This document shows positions 10,457 to 19,650 of a stretch of 64,000 bases of DNA, in pieces. Under the pieces are notes generated by a model. The model was not told the DNA's origin. It searched no databases and saw only the letters and a program-made list of their open reading frames with translations. The translations under genes were made by a program, and so were the position numbers. Each line of letters opens with the position of its first letter. The stretch's first letter is position 1. The DNA is from Aeromonas sp. FDAARGOS 1405 (GTDB lineage Bacteria > Pseudomonadota > Gammaproteobacteria > Enterobacterales > Aeromonadaceae): assembly GCF_019048265.1 (NCBI RefSeq), contig NZ_CP077311.1, forward strand, positions 1,342,501 through 1,406,500, written 5' to 3'.

Positions 10457-12646
10457 TTACAACTGGATCCAGGCATCGCTCCAGGCTGTGCCGGTACCCG
10501 GCGCATAGTGGCTGCTCGAGCCGCCACACCAGCCGCTGTAGGGCCAGGGTTTGCACTCGTAGTTGCCACCGGCATTGCTGACCCGATCACCGGCCTGATA
10601 GCCGGTGTTGGGGGCATAGGCCGGGTAGTCACCTTCGCCACCCCCGCTGCTCTCTTCGGTCAGCGCAACCGGGAAGCGCTGCACCACCGGCTGCTGGCCG
10701 TTAGCCAGACCGGTGATCACAACGTCGTAGCTGCCATCGGTGACATTGCTGCCCTGCAGTACCAGGGTGCTGGTGCCATTCACCTGGCTGCTGGTGGTAC
10801 CGTGGCTGTGGCCGCTCTGCTCTAGAGTCGCGGTGATTTGGACCGGGTTGGCGGTCGTCACGTTGAAACGGATGCTGACCTGACCGTTGACTATGGTGTA
10901 CTCGCTCGCCATGGCGCTGACGGTGAAGTCGCTGCTGCCTTCGGCGGGTGGCGTTGTGCCGCCGCAGTCGCTGTCGCCCTGTACGCGCCAGACGCCCCAG
11001 TCACCCGTGGTGCCCGGCTCTTCGTTCTGGGTCCACCAGCCTGCCAGCCAGTTCTTGCCGTTGTGGCTGACGATGTCGCCGCCCACGTAGACCTTCTTGG
11101 CATCCCAGCTGTTTTCACAGACGGCGCCCTGCTCCCTGACGGTCACGTTGCGCTGCTGGATTACCTGCTGACCGGCGCTGTCGCTCACCTGATAGGTGAG
11201 GGTGTAGCGGCCGACCTTGCTGCTGTCGACGTTGCCGCTGACCTTGATTTGGGCGGTCAGGTCGCCATCTTCTTCATCATGGGCGCTGACGCCAGCCATC
11301 GGATCGAAAGCGGTACCCAGTTCCAGCGTGGTGTCGGTGACACCGCTGAACACCGGCTTCATGCTGTAGACCTCGATGGTGCGTACCTGCTCGGTGACGT
11401 TGTTGTCGCGATCGCTCACCTTGTAGGTGAGGGGGTAGAGGCCGATGCGCTGGCTGTCTACCGAACCTTCCACCTGGATCTGGCCAGTCAGGTCGCCATC
11501 TTCCTTGTCGTTGGCGCTGACACCTGCCAGCGGATCAAAGGCGGTACCCTGCTTGATGCGGGTATCGCTCAGGCCGCTGAACACCGGCTTGCCGTTGTCG
11601 ACCGGGGGCGTGATCTCCTGATCGTGGATGAAGGGGCCGTAGCTCTTGATGAAGGATTCGTTGTAGGACTGACCGGCGGCGTTGCGGCCCATGTCCCAGT
11701 TGATGGACCAGGTCATCACGCCACGCAGCGGTTGCCCCTCGCTCTTCAGGCGGTTGAAGGCGTTGTAGAGCTTCTGCGGATCCTGCACATAGCCGGTGGC
11801 GGCGGCGTCAATGTTGGTCGGAATGCCGAACACCAGCTTGTCATGGGGGATCTTGTAGAAGCCGCGGGTACCGTTGCTCAGCGAATCCGCCATGTAGTAG
11901 ATGAACTCTTCTTTCAGGGCATCGTTGTTCTGGGCAATCCAGCCGATGCCATCGATGTAGATACCGTCGCCACCCTGGTTGTAGAACTGGGGGTTGATCC
12001 AGTCGTAGTACCCTTCCAGATTGCGGATATAGGGGATGTAGGCGCCAGTCTGGGTCAGATAGGGGAACTCTGGCGCCATGGTGATGAGGAAGTTTTTCCC
12101 CTGGGCGCGGTAGTGATCCTTGACCAGACGCAGAGCCGCCGGGATCACGGTCTGGTTGTCAGCGGCGGTGATGGCGGCCTGTTCCAGGTCGATATCCAGC
12201 CCGTCGAAGCCATAGGTCTCCACCAGACGGATGATCTCGTCGGCAAAGGCCTGCTCCTGACCCTTGCGCAGCTCGATGTGCGCATCGGCACCGCCCAGCG
12301 CCAGCAGCACGGAACGGCCCTGACGGTTCAGCTCGGCAATCTGCTCGATAAACTGGCTTTCGCTCATGCCGATGGCCGGGTCGAGTTTGAAGGTGGGGAT
12401 GGGATCGCTGCCATAGACCTTCATGAAGGAGACATCGACCACGTTGTATTGCGGGTTGACCTGATCGAGCTTGACGCAGGGGGCGATACCGCCCTTGTAG
12501 CCCGAGCCGTCACACCAGTTGTGCCAGTAGCCGACCACTACGCCGGACTGGGGGTTGACCATCGCCTGACCGGCACTGGCGGCATATGCCATGGGGGCGC
12601 CCATGCCGAGCAGGCAGCCAAGCAGGGATAATTTGAGTTTGTTCAT
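10457..12646 (-). CDS. Secreted multidomain GH18 chitinase
   Basis: 729 residues. Signal peptide to about residue 24 (LLGMGAPMAYAASA). GH18 catalytic domain about 35-345 with active-site DGLDIDLE (148-155, acid E155) and LLALGGAD at 114-121. Two tandem near-identical beta-sandwich (DUF5011/HYR-like) domains follow, about 352-427 and 430-504, each with PVFSG, GTAFDP, AGVSA and EDGDLT. Next is a CBM5/12 chitin-binding domain (about 513-556), a domain of about 95 residues rich in beta residues (572-665) and a C-terminal CBM5/12-like module with an AWSDAWIQL end. It hydrolyses extracellular chitin. SD GGAGAG precedes the ATG. The leader holds a c-di-GMP riboswitch. Confidence 0.95.
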   Translation of the reverse strand: MNKLKLSLLGCLLGMGAPMAYAASAGQAMVNPQSGVVVGYWHNWCDGSGYKGGIAPCVKLDQVNPQYNVVDVSFMKVYGSDPIPTFKLDPAIGMSESQFIEQIAELNRQGRSVLLALGGADAHIELRKGQEQAFADEIIRLVETYGFDGLDIDLEQAAITAADNQTVIPAALRLVKDHYRAQGKNFLITMAPEFPYLTQTGAYIPYIRNLEGYYDWINPQFYNQGGDGIYIDGIGWIAQNNDALKEEFIYYMADSLSNGTRGFYKIPHDKLVFGIPTNIDAAATGYVQDPQKLYNAFNRLKSEGQPLRGVMTWSINWDMGRNAAGQSYNESFIKSYGPFIHDQEITPPVDNGKPVFSGLSDTRIKQGTAFDPLAGVSANDKEDGDLTGQIQVEGSVDSQRIGLYPLTYKVSDRDNNVTEQVRTIEVYSMKPVFSGVTDTTLELGTAFDPMAGVSAHDEEDGDLTAQIKVSGNVDSSKVGRYTLTYQVSDSAGQQVIQQRNVTVREQGAVCENSWDAKKVYVGGDIVSHNGKNWLAGWWTQNEEPGTTGDWGVWRVQGDSDCGGTTPPAEGSSDFTVSAMASEYTIVNGQVSIRFNVTTANPVQITATLEQSGHSHGTTSSQVNGTSTLVLQGSNVTDGSYDVVITGLANGQQPVVQRFPVALTEESSGGGEGDYPAYAPNTGYQAGDRVSNAGGNYECKPWPYSGWCGGSSSHYAPGTGTAWSDAWIQL

Positions 12647-12687
12647 CGTCTCTCCGTACGGTGCAAATGGGGTGTCGGTTGTGACCG

Positions 12688-12778
12688 GACGTCCCCGGGG
12701 GCAGCCCCGCTGTCATAGGTGTGTTCCCTTAGACCGGTGGCTTTGCGTCGCGCCCTTTCGGGTCACTTTGCCTTTTTC
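12688..12778 (-). ncRNA. c-di-GMP-I (GEMM) riboswitch in the chitinase leader
   Basis: Read on the minus strand, the leader has the GEMM-I aptamer signatures in order: GGCAAAG, a stem capped by a GAAA tetraloop (CCC-GAAA-GGG, about 12752-12763), GCGACGCAAAGCCACCGG (12737-12754), CTAAG, then CTATGACAGCGGGG (about 12704-12717). These match the V. cholerae Vc2 aptamer pattern, including the invariant GACGCAAAGCC. The aptamer lies 42 nt before the chitinase ATG and within a leader of about 180 nt. Ends are approximate. A downstream GGTCAC (12681-12686) can pair with GTGACC (12761-12766) of the aptamer stem, offering an alternative fold. Whether c-di-GMP activates or represses cannot be read from sequence. 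Confidence 0.9.
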
Positions 12779-12831
12779 ACCCGATTTCTGTGCAGCACAG
12801 AGAATCAAGTGACCTGCATGGCAGGTTGCCT

Positions 12832-12861
12832 ATGATAGATGCTTGAAAATAAATTAATCAA
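12832..12861 (-). promoter_or_regulatory. Putative chitinase promoter
   Basis: On the minus strand TTGATT (12856-12861) and TATCAT (12832-12837) are 18 nt apart. Initiation near 12825 would give a leader of roughly 180 nt that includes the whole riboswitch. Two small hairpins follow in the leader: 12812-12826 (ACCTGC/GCAGGT) and 12787-12801 (TCTGTGC/GCACAGA). Confidence 0.5.
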
Positions 12862-12933
12862 TAGCTGGTTTTGATTCTAATTGACTGAAAAATATTGATA
12901 ATTTGTTACGGCTACCACATTTTTTCCGTTTCC

Positions 12934-13227
12934 ATGATTGAGCATGACTGTACTTGGCTGGCAGCTGTGGCGCCGGTAAATGGCGACTTGTTGCCCCTTG
13001 AAAGTAGCGGTAAGAGCCAAAAAAGGCCCACAGATTCATTCTGTTACTGGCTGTTGATAGCAAAACTGCAGCAACGGCAGAGATCCGGGTTGCAATGGCT
13101 GGAAAAGTACAGGGTTGCAGCGGATTCCCGCTTGATTATTGCGTGGCTTGGCCACATGTTAGAAAGCCATACAGAGCTGCTAAAGCGGTCTGTTCAAGAC
13201 CAAACAAGAGGTAACCGGGATGAATAA
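12934..13227 (+). CDS. Possible small protein upstream of prlC (unsupported)
   Basis: An open frame of 97 codons from ATG 12934 ends 8 nt inside prlC. The predicted product is basic and helical, with several tryptophans and two cysteines, and resembles no family I recognise. No SD precedes the ATG, and base composition is more AT-rich than neighbouring genes. It could simply be the prlC leader. Apart from this frame, the 573-nt gap 12647-13219 holds the chitinase promoter and riboswitch. Confidence 0.25.
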   Translation: MIEHDCTWLAAVAPVNGDLLPLESSGKSQKRPTDSFCYWLLIAKLQQRQRSGLQWLEKYRVAADSRLIIAWLGHMLESHTELLKRSVQDQTRGNRDE

Positions 13228-15262
13228 CCCTTTGCTGACAATGGATTCGCTGCCCCCTTTCAGCCAGATCAAGCCGGAGCAGGTTCAGCCTGCCGTGATT
13301 CAGGCGATTGCTGACTGCAAGCAGAAGATCAGCGATGTGCTGGCCCAGCGTGATCCCCATACCTGGGATAGCCTGATTGCCCCGCTGGAAGAGGTAAATG
13401 ACCGCCTGTCACGGATCTGGTCACCGGTCAGCCACCTCAACTCCGTACTCAACAGCGAAGCGCTGCGCGAGGCCCATGACGCCTGCCTGCCGCTGCTCTC
13501 CGAATTCCAGACCTATGTCGGTCAGCACGAAGGGCTCTATCAGGCCTATCTGGCCCTCTCCCAGAGCGATGATTTCCCGCTGCTGAGTGGTGCACAGCGC
13601 AAGGAGATCCAGAATACCCTGCGTGACTTCCGCCTCTCCGGCATCGGTCTGCCTGCCGAGGCGCAGCAGCGTTACGGCGAGATTCAGGCCCGCCTCTCCG
13701 AGCTGGCATCCCGTTTCAGCAACAACGTGCTGGATGCGACCCAGGGCTGGCACAAGCTGGTGGCCGATGAAGCCGAACTGGCCGGTCTGCCCGAGAGCGT
13801 GCGTGCCGCTGCCCGTCAGATGGCTGAACTTAAAGGCAAAGAGGGGTGGCTGTTCACGCTGGATATCCCTTCCTACCTGCCGGTGATGATGTACGCGGAC
13901 AACCGCGAACTGCGCGCCGAGATGTATGAGGCCTTCACCACCCGCGCCTCCGATCAGGGCCCCAATGCGGGCAAGTGGGACAACTCCGCCATCATGAGCG
14001 AGCTGCTCACCCTGCGCCGCGAACTGGCCCAACTGCTGGGCTTTGCCAACTATGCCGAGCTCTCCCTGGCCACCAAGATGGCGGACAAGACCGAACAGGT
14101 GGTGAGCTTCCTCACCGATCTGGCGGCCAAATCCCTGCCGCAAGGCAAGGCCGAGCTGGAGGAGATCCGCGCCTTCGCCGCCGAGCAGCATGGTCAGAGC
14201 GAGCTGGCCGCCTGGGATCTCGCCTACTACGCCGAGAAGCTCAAACAGCACAAGTTCTCCATCTCCGATGAGCAGCTGCGCCCCTATTTCCCTGCCAACA
14301 AGGTGGTGAAAGGGTTGTTCGAAGTGGTCAAGCGGGTGTTCGGCATGAAGGTGCGCGAGCGCCTCGGCATCGACACCTGGCACCCTGACGTGCGCTTCTA
14401 CGACATCTTCGATGCCGACGACGAGCTGCGCGGTAGCTTCTATCTCGACCTCTATGCCCGCGAGCACAAGCAGGGCGGGGCCTGGATGGATGTTTGTTTG
14501 GGTCGTCGCTACCGTCAGGATGGCTCGCTGCAAAAGCCGGTGGCCTACCTGACCTGCAACTTCAACGGTCCGGTGGATGGCAAACCTGCGCTGTTCACCC
14601 ACAACGAAGTAGTTACCCTGTTCCACGAGTTCGGCCACGGCATTCACCACATGCTGACCCGGGTCGATGTGGCCGGCGTGGCCGGCATCAACGGCGTGGC
14701 CTGGGATGCGGTAGAGCTGCCGAGCCAGTTCCTCGAGAACTGGTGCTGGGAGTCCGAAGCACTGGCCTTTATCTCCGGCCACTACGAGACCGGCGAACCG
14801 CTGTCAGCCGATCTGCTGGAGAAGATGCTGACCGCCCGCAACTTCCAGGCTGCGATGCAGATGTTGCGCCAGCTGGAGTTCGCCCTGTTTGACTTCCGTC
14901 TGCACCAGGAGTTTGACCCGGCCAGAGCGGATCAGCTCCCGGCGCTGCTGGACGAGGTGCGCAGCCAGGTGGCGGTGATGACACCACCGGTCTTTAACCG
15001 CTTCCAGCACAGCTTCTCCCACATCTTCGCGGGCGGCTATGCGGCGGGCTACTACAGCTACAAGTGGGCCGAGGTGCTCTCTGCCGATGCCTTTTCCCGC
15101 TTCGAGGAGGAGGGCATCTTCAACCCGGCCACCGGACAATCTTTCCTGAAGAATATTCTGGAGAAGGGGGGCTCGAAGGAGCCGATGGAGCTGTTCCGAG
15201 CCTTCCGTGGTCGTGAGCCCAAGGTGGATGCTCTGCTCAGACACAGTGGGATTGCCGCATGA
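13220..15262 (+). CDS. prlC: Oligopeptidase A (M3 metallopeptidase)
   Basis: 680 residues, the same length as E. coli PrlC/OpdA. Cytoplasmic zinc endopeptidase that degrades signal peptides and other short peptides. The zinc motif HEFGH is at 469-473, inside LFHEFGHGIHHML. Other family blocks include NGVAWDAVELPSQFLENW and HIFAGGYAAGYYSYKWAEVL near the C-terminus. GAGGTAACCGGG precedes the ATG. Single gene with its own terminator at 15344. Confidence 0.97.
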   Translation: MNNPLLTMDSLPPFSQIKPEQVQPAVIQAIADCKQKISDVLAQRDPHTWDSLIAPLEEVNDRLSRIWSPVSHLNSVLNSEALREAHDACLPLLSEFQTYVGQHEGLYQAYLALSQSDDFPLLSGAQRKEIQNTLRDFRLSGIGLPAEAQQRYGEIQARLSELASRFSNNVLDATQGWHKLVADEAELAGLPESVRAAARQMAELKGKEGWLFTLDIPSYLPVMMYADNRELRAEMYEAFTTRASDQGPNAGKWDNSAIMSELLTLRRELAQLLGFANYAELSLATKMADKTEQVVSFLTDLAAKSLPQGKAELEEIRAFAAEQHGQSELAAWDLAYYAEKLKQHKFSISDEQLRPYFPANKVVKGLFEVVKRVFGMKVRERLGIDTWHPDVRFYDIFDADDELRGSFYLDLYAREHKQGGAWMDVCLGRRYRQDGSLQKPVAYLTCNFNGPVDGKPALFTHNEVVTLFHEFGHGIHHMLTRVDVAGVAGINGVAWDAVELPSQFLENWCWESEALAFISGHYETGEPLSADLLEKMLTARNFQAAMQMLRQLEFALFDFRLHQEFDPARADQLPALLDEVRSQVAVMTPPVFNRFQHSFSHIFAGGYAAGYYSYKWAEVLSADAFSRFEEEGIFNPATGQSFLKNILEKGGSKEPMELFRAFRGREPKVDALLRHSGIAA

Positions 15263-15343
15263 GGCTGATGGCCACGACTGCACAGAGCCTCAAGCAGATA
15301 TATTTTTGAGCCATAGTGGGATCAAGACGTGATTTCTGCGATA

Positions 15344-15369
15344 AAAAGGGACCTTTTGGTCCCTTTTTT
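15344..15369 (+). terminator. Terminator after prlC
   Basis: AAAGGGACC / GGTCCCTTT stem with a TTTT loop, followed by a T run. Confidence 0.9.
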
Positions 15370-15466
15370 CAAGGCTTTTTAATATCTTGCTGATTGCATA
15401 TTTGCACAGCCTACGGCTCTTCAGTAGAGTCGTGTTCTAACCTTCAAGGAGAGAAAGCCACTTGCC

Positions 15467-18013
15467 ATGAGGCGAGCACTCGATTCCGTCTGTCAAATCA
15501 TCTCCAGTCTGGCTCACTCGAGCGGTCAGGGATATTTCGATACCTTTGTGAGTGAAATCGCCGCTGCTGTGATGGCTGATGTCGTCCTGATCGCCAGCAG
15601 GGAATCAAATGCTACCCACCTGACGGTTCAGACCGTCTATCCCTCCTCCCTTGACACCGATGCCCTGACGCTGCCACTGACTGACTCTCCCGATGCCATT
15701 ACCTGGCAGGAGGGGGAAGCCTGGTTCAGCGATCGTCTGCTTCAGCTCTTTGCCAACGTTCCCCTTGCACAGGAGTGGCAACCTCAGGCCTATGCCGGGA
15801 TTGTCCTCAGGAATGCAGATGGCGAGACCATAGGTATCTGCGCCCTGCTTTATCGTCAGCCGCAGGCCAATATGAGCAAGGTGATGGGGTTGCTCCGGTT
15901 GCTTGCTCCGTTGGCGGGTCGCGAGCTGGCGCTGATGCTGCAACGACAGCTGCCCTCCCCTCTGCCTGAACCGTCCCATGCATTGCAGAGCATGCTGTTC
16001 CAGGCTCCGGTGGGGATCGGCAAGCTGGACCTGGCTGGCCGTATCCTCTGGGCCAACCCGGCCATCGAGCAGATGCTTGGTTATCCCCTCGACGAGTTGC
16101 TGCAGCGATCCATCTCCGACATCAACCATCCCGAGGATTGGCAGGGCAGCCTCGTTTGCTACGAAGAGATCCGCCGTGGCGAGCGCAGCAGTTTCACCCG
16201 GGAGAAGCGCTACTTCTGCAAGGGGGGGCAGATCTTGTGGGGGCGGGTAACCGTCACCCTGATCCGTGACAAGCAGCAGCAGCCGGACTACCTGATGGTG
16301 CTGCTGGAGAATATCGATCCTCTCAAGCGCCATGCGGAGCAGCTCAAGCTCTCCCACCGGGTCTATGACAATCTCTCCGAGGCGATCCTGGTCTGTGATG
16401 CCGATAGCCGCATCATCTCGGTCAATCCGGCCTTCGAGCAGATCACCGGCTACAGCAGTGACGAGGTGCGAGGCCAGCGCCCCAGCCTGCTCAAGTCGGG
16501 GCTGCACGATCAGACCTTCTATGCCGACATGTACCATGCGCTGGAGCGGGTGGGGGTATGGCGTGGTGAGGTGTGGAACAAGCGCAAGAATGGCAAGCTC
16601 TATCCACAGCAGTTGATGATTAGCACCCTGCGGGAAGGGGGCAGGATCAGCCAGTACATCGCCATCTTCAGCGACCTCTCCCAAACCAAACTGGCCGAGC
16701 AGAAGATCGCCGCACAGGCCAACTATGACAACCTCACCAGCCTGCCCAACCGCTGGCTGTTCAGTCGCTGTCTCAGCCGCTTCTGCGAGCGGGGCGAGCG
16801 CTTTGCGCTCATGGTGCTCGACCTCAACAACTTCAAGGCGGTCAACAACAGCATGGATCACCATGCCGGTGACGCCCTGTTGCGGGAGGTGTCGGACCGG
16901 CTGGTGAGCCGGGTGCGCACCGAGGACCTGGTGGCCCGCATCGGTGGTGACGAGTTCGCCTTTCTGGTGCCAGGCATCGTCACCCGTCGTCAGGCCGAGG
17001 TGTTTGCCAAGCAGGTTATCGGTAGCTTTACCCGTCCCTTTATGCTGGCCAACCAGCATCTCTATGTTACGGCAACCGTGGGGATGACCCTCTGCCCCGT
17101 CGATGGTAGCGAGAGTGACGAGCTGCTGCGAAACGCCGAACAAGCATTGTTTGCCGCCAAGCGGCAGGGGCGGTTGATCGGTACCTACTGCTCCTCAATG
17201 CGGGAAGAGGTGCGTCAGCGCCACCAGATGCAACAGGATCTGGCGGAGGCGATCAAGCTGGAGCAGTTAACCATGGCCTACCAGCCGATCTGGGACAACC
17301 GCAGCGGTCGGGTCGCCAAGCTTGAGGCGCTGGTGCGCTGGTATCACCCCCAGTGGGGACAGGTGTCGCCAGCCGAGTTTATCCCGCTGGCGGAAGAGGC
17401 GGGGTTGATTCAGGGGCTGGGTGCGCTGGTGTTGTGGCAATCATGCCGGGATCTGGCTCGGTTGCAGCAGTCCGGCTTCCCTGATCTGCAGATGTCGATT
17501 AACCGCTCCACCATGGAGTTCCAGACTATCGACCCCGAGGCGAGCGAGTGGCTCAAGGTGATCCAGCACTTCGGGCTCGATCCTGCCGACATCGTCATCG
17601 AAATCACAGAATCTCTGCTGATGGAGAGCAGTGATCAGCACCGGGTGCGGATCGATGCCCTGCGCGAGGCGGGTTGCAAGCTGGCTATCGATGATTTCGG
17701 TACCGGCTACTCTGCCCTCAACTATCTGCGTTCTTTCCCTGTGGATCTGGTCAAGATCGACCGCTCTTTTGTGCGCCATATCCCCTTCAACGAGCAGGAT
17801 CGGATGCTGCTGGACGGCATCATCAACATAGTGCACAACCTCGGTATGCAGGTGGTGATTGAGGGGGTAGAGACCCGCGAGCAGCTCAATTTCCTCTGCC
17901 AGAAGGGATGTGCCTTCACCCAGGGTTATCTGCTCAGCCGCCCGCTGGCCTATGACGATCTCACCGAATATCTGCAGCTCAATGACAAGGGGATGTTTCT
18001 GCAGATCAGTTAG
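15467..18013 (+). CDS. PAS-PAS-GGDEF-EAL c-di-GMP turnover protein
   Basis: 848 residues. N-terminal GAF-like region (about 1-155), PAS domains at about 172-285 (LFQAPVGIGKLDLAG) and 296-410 (DNLSEAILVCDADS), GGDEF domain about 415-575 and EAL domain about 590-840. The cyclase motif is intact (GGDEF 493-497), with an RTED inhibitory-site motif at 484-487. The phosphodiesterase motif is EAL at 620-622, with DDFGTGYSALNYL, ITESLLME and IEGVETREQL. Both activities look possible. No membrane segment or signal peptide, so cytoplasmic. An SD-like AAGGAGAG lies unusually far (15 nt) from the ATG. Its stop is 6 nt from the convergent next gene. Confidence 0.93.
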   Translation: MRRALDSVCQIISSLAHSSGQGYFDTFVSEIAAAVMADVVLIASRESNATHLTVQTVYPSSLDTDALTLPLTDSPDAITWQEGEAWFSDRLLQLFANVPLAQEWQPQAYAGIVLRNADGETIGICALLYRQPQANMSKVMGLLRLLAPLAGRELALMLQRQLPSPLPEPSHALQSMLFQAPVGIGKLDLAGRILWANPAIEQMLGYPLDELLQRSISDINHPEDWQGSLVCYEEIRRGERSSFTREKRYFCKGGQILWGRVTVTLIRDKQQQPDYLMVLLENIDPLKRHAEQLKLSHRVYDNLSEAILVCDADSRIISVNPAFEQITGYSSDEVRGQRPSLLKSGLHDQTFYADMYHALERVGVWRGEVWNKRKNGKLYPQQLMISTLREGGRISQYIAIFSDLSQTKLAEQKIAAQANYDNLTSLPNRWLFSRCLSRFCERGERFALMVLDLNNFKAVNNSMDHHAGDALLREVSDRLVSRVRTEDLVARIGGDEFAFLVPGIVTRRQAEVFAKQVIGSFTRPFMLANQHLYVTATVGMTLCPVDGSESDELLRNAEQALFAAKRQGRLIGTYCSSMREEVRQRHQMQQDLAEAIKLEQLTMAYQPIWDNRSGRVAKLEALVRWYHPQWGQVSPAEFIPLAEEAGLIQGLGALVLWQSCRDLARLQQSGFPDLQMSINRSTMEFQTIDPEASEWLKVIQHFGLDPADIVIEITESLLMESSDQHRVRIDALREAGCKLAIDDFGTGYSALNYLRSFPVDLVKIDRSFVRHIPFNEQDRMLLDGIINIVHNLGMQVVIEGVETREQLNFLCQKGCAFTQGYLLSRPLAYDDLTEYLQLNDKGMFLQIS

Positions 18014-18019
18014 GTGTGC

Positions 18020-18760
18020 TTACTCCTTCGATGTCATCTGTTCCTGCTTTGCTTGCAGTGTCCGGTAATCCTCGCCGAGATAGCGCAGGTAGATGCGATC
18101 CAGGACTCCCTCGTCCAGCATCTGTTGCAATGCCTTGTTGTAGGCAGGCAACAGGTCTGCTTTCTGCTTGCCAAAACAGAGGTAGAGCGGTGTCGAGTCG
18201 ATAAAGGGGGTGAGGGGGCGGATCTTTACGTCCTGCTCCCTGGAGAGGATGGGGGCCGAGAAGTAGTCGAGGATGATGAGGTCAACCCGGCTCTTCTCAA
18301 GCAACAGCAGCAACTGCTTGTCTGAATGGGCCTTGATGGGGTCCCATCCGGTGAAGTTCCTGATCTTGTCGGTATAGTCATAGCCCCTGACCATCCCTAC
18401 TTTCAGTCCCTTGGCCATCTCCCACGAGAAGGTCTGTAACGGACTGTCGGTACGCACATAGGCGGCCAGCGGGTAGAAGGCTGTGGCAAGGTCAGAGTGA
18501 TAGCAACCGGGGAGAGGGGCATTGTCGAGAATGCCATCCGCCAGCTGGGTGCTGACATACTGTTCGCAGCGGCCCCAGGGCAGTTCGAGCAGGGTCAGGG
18601 TCATACCGAGGCGTCTGGTTGCTTCCTGATGGATCTCCACTGATATCCCTTCCATCAGTTTGCCTTGTTCGGCGTAGGAGAAGGGAGGCCAGTCTACACC
18701 GCATACCTTGAGACTGGTGCTGCTCTGGGCGGCAAGCAACAGGGCTATCAGCAGCTGCAT
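18020..18760 (-). CDS. Periplasmic amino-acid-type solute-binding protein (SBP_bac_3 family)
   Basis: 246 residues. Short hydrophobic N-terminus ([15 protein letters not shown]) that probably acts as a signal peptide, then a family-3 binding fold: [36 protein letters not shown]-like [13 protein letters not shown], and [20 protein letters not shown]. No permease or ATPase genes adjoin it, so it is an orphan binding protein. Many such proteins act in sensing rather than transport. GGAGA 6 nt before the ATG supports this start; the longer upstream frame overlaps rsmJ and is rejected. Ligand unknown. Confidence 0.85.
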   Translation of the reverse strand: MQLLIALLLAAQSSTSLKVCGVDWPPFSYAEQGKLMEGISVEIHQEATRRLGMTLTLLELPWGRCEQYVSTQLADGILDNAPLPGCYHSDLATAFYPLAAYVRTDSPLQTFSWEMAKGLKVGMVRGYDYTDKIRNFTGWDPIKAHSDKQLLLLLEKSRVDLIILDYFSAPILSREQDVKIRPLTPFIDSTPLYLCFGKQKADLLPAYNKALQQMLDEGVLDRIYLRYLGEDYRTLQAKQEQMTSKE

Positions 18761-18829
18761 GGGATTCTCCGGGATATGAGGGGGTTGTGGTACACTCGCT
18801 TCACTGAACTTAGAACGCATCCAGAGACC

Positions 18830-19579
18830 ATGCAAATCCTCCTCGAAGACCCCGCCAAGGCCGCGCAGGCAGACGCGCTGGCCAGCCAGCTTGGCCAAAT
18901 CGACCTTCCCCTGTTTGCTCTGGTGTTTACTCCGGAGCGGCTGGAGTTGCGCAAGCTGGATGAACCCAAGCTGGGTGCCGTCTATGTGGATTTCGTGGCG
19001 GGGACGGTGGCGCATCGCCGCAAATTTGGTGGAGGTCGTGGCCAGTCCATCGCCAAGGCAGTGGGGCTCAAGGCCGGTGCCAAACCGACCGTGGTGGATG
19101 CCACTGCCGGTCTGGGGCGCGATGCCTTCGTGCTCGCGTCCCTCGGTTGCAAGGTGACCCTGATCGAGCGCAGCCCTGTGGTGGCAGCTCTGTTGCAGGA
19201 CGGGTTGGCGCGGGCGGCACAGGATCCCGAGATTGGCCCCTGGGTCAGCGAGCGGATGCACCTGCTGCAAGGCCCGGCGGTGGACAACTTGCTGGCGCTG
19301 CCGGAGCGGCCCGAGGTGATCTACCTCGACCCCATGTTCCCCCACAAGCAGAAGTCGGCGCTGGTGAAAAAGGAGATGCGGGTGTTCCAGTCGCTGGTGG
19401 GGCCGGATCTTGATGCGGATGCCCTGCTGCCTGCCGCGCTCAAGATGGCGAACAAGCGGGTGGTGGTGAAACGACCCGACTACGCCGGCTGGCTCAATGA
19501 ACAGAAGCCGAGCATGGCCATCGAAACCAAGAGCAACCGCTTCGATGTCTATGTGATGGCGGCGCTGGCGGCGAGTTAA
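18830..19579 (+). CDS. rsmJ: 16S rRNA (guanine1516-N2)-methyltransferase RsmJ
   Basis: 249 residues (E. coli RsmJ 250). SAM-dependent methyltransferase that modifies G1516 of 16S rRNA. It shows [19 protein letters not shown] (SAM site), [17 protein letters not shown], and the catalytic-region block [20 protein letters not shown], nearly identical to E. coli. The ATG at 18830 matches the E. coli N-terminus length; an in-frame extension to 18665 would run through the divergent binding-protein gene. Single gene ending at a strong terminator. Confidence 0.96.
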   Translation: MQILLEDPAKAAQADALASQLGQIDLPLFALVFTPERLELRKLDEPKLGAVYVDFVAGTVAHRRKFGGGRGQSIAKAVGLKAGAKPTVVDATAGLGRDAFVLASLGCKVTLIERSPVVAALLQDGLARAAQDPEIGPWVSERMHLLQGPAVDNLLALPERPEVIYLDPMFPHKQKSALVKKEMRVFQSLVGPDLDADALLPAALKMANKRVVVKRPDYAGWLNEQKPSMAIETKSNRFDVYVMAALAAS

Positions 19580-19602
19580 CGGTCGGTGCGAGTCGCAGAT
19601 GC

Positions 19603-19640
19603 AAAAAAGGAGGGCCAACGTCATGTTGGCCCTCCTTTTT
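19603..19640. terminator. Strong bidirectional terminator between rsmJ and rof
   Basis: AAAGGAGGGCCAAC / GTTGGCCCTCCTTT stem with 5-nt loop, flanked by an A run on the left and a T run on the right. It can terminate both convergent units. Confidence 0.95.
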
Positions 19641-19650
19641 CGTATTGGAT

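Noticed and set aside
10838..12631. Long plus-strand frame opposite the chitinase
   Set aside because: Shadow of the chitinase reading frame, with no SD or known domain.
18665..18829. N-terminal extension of rsmJ
   Set aside because: It would overlap the divergent binding-protein gene and has no counterpart in E. coli RsmJ.
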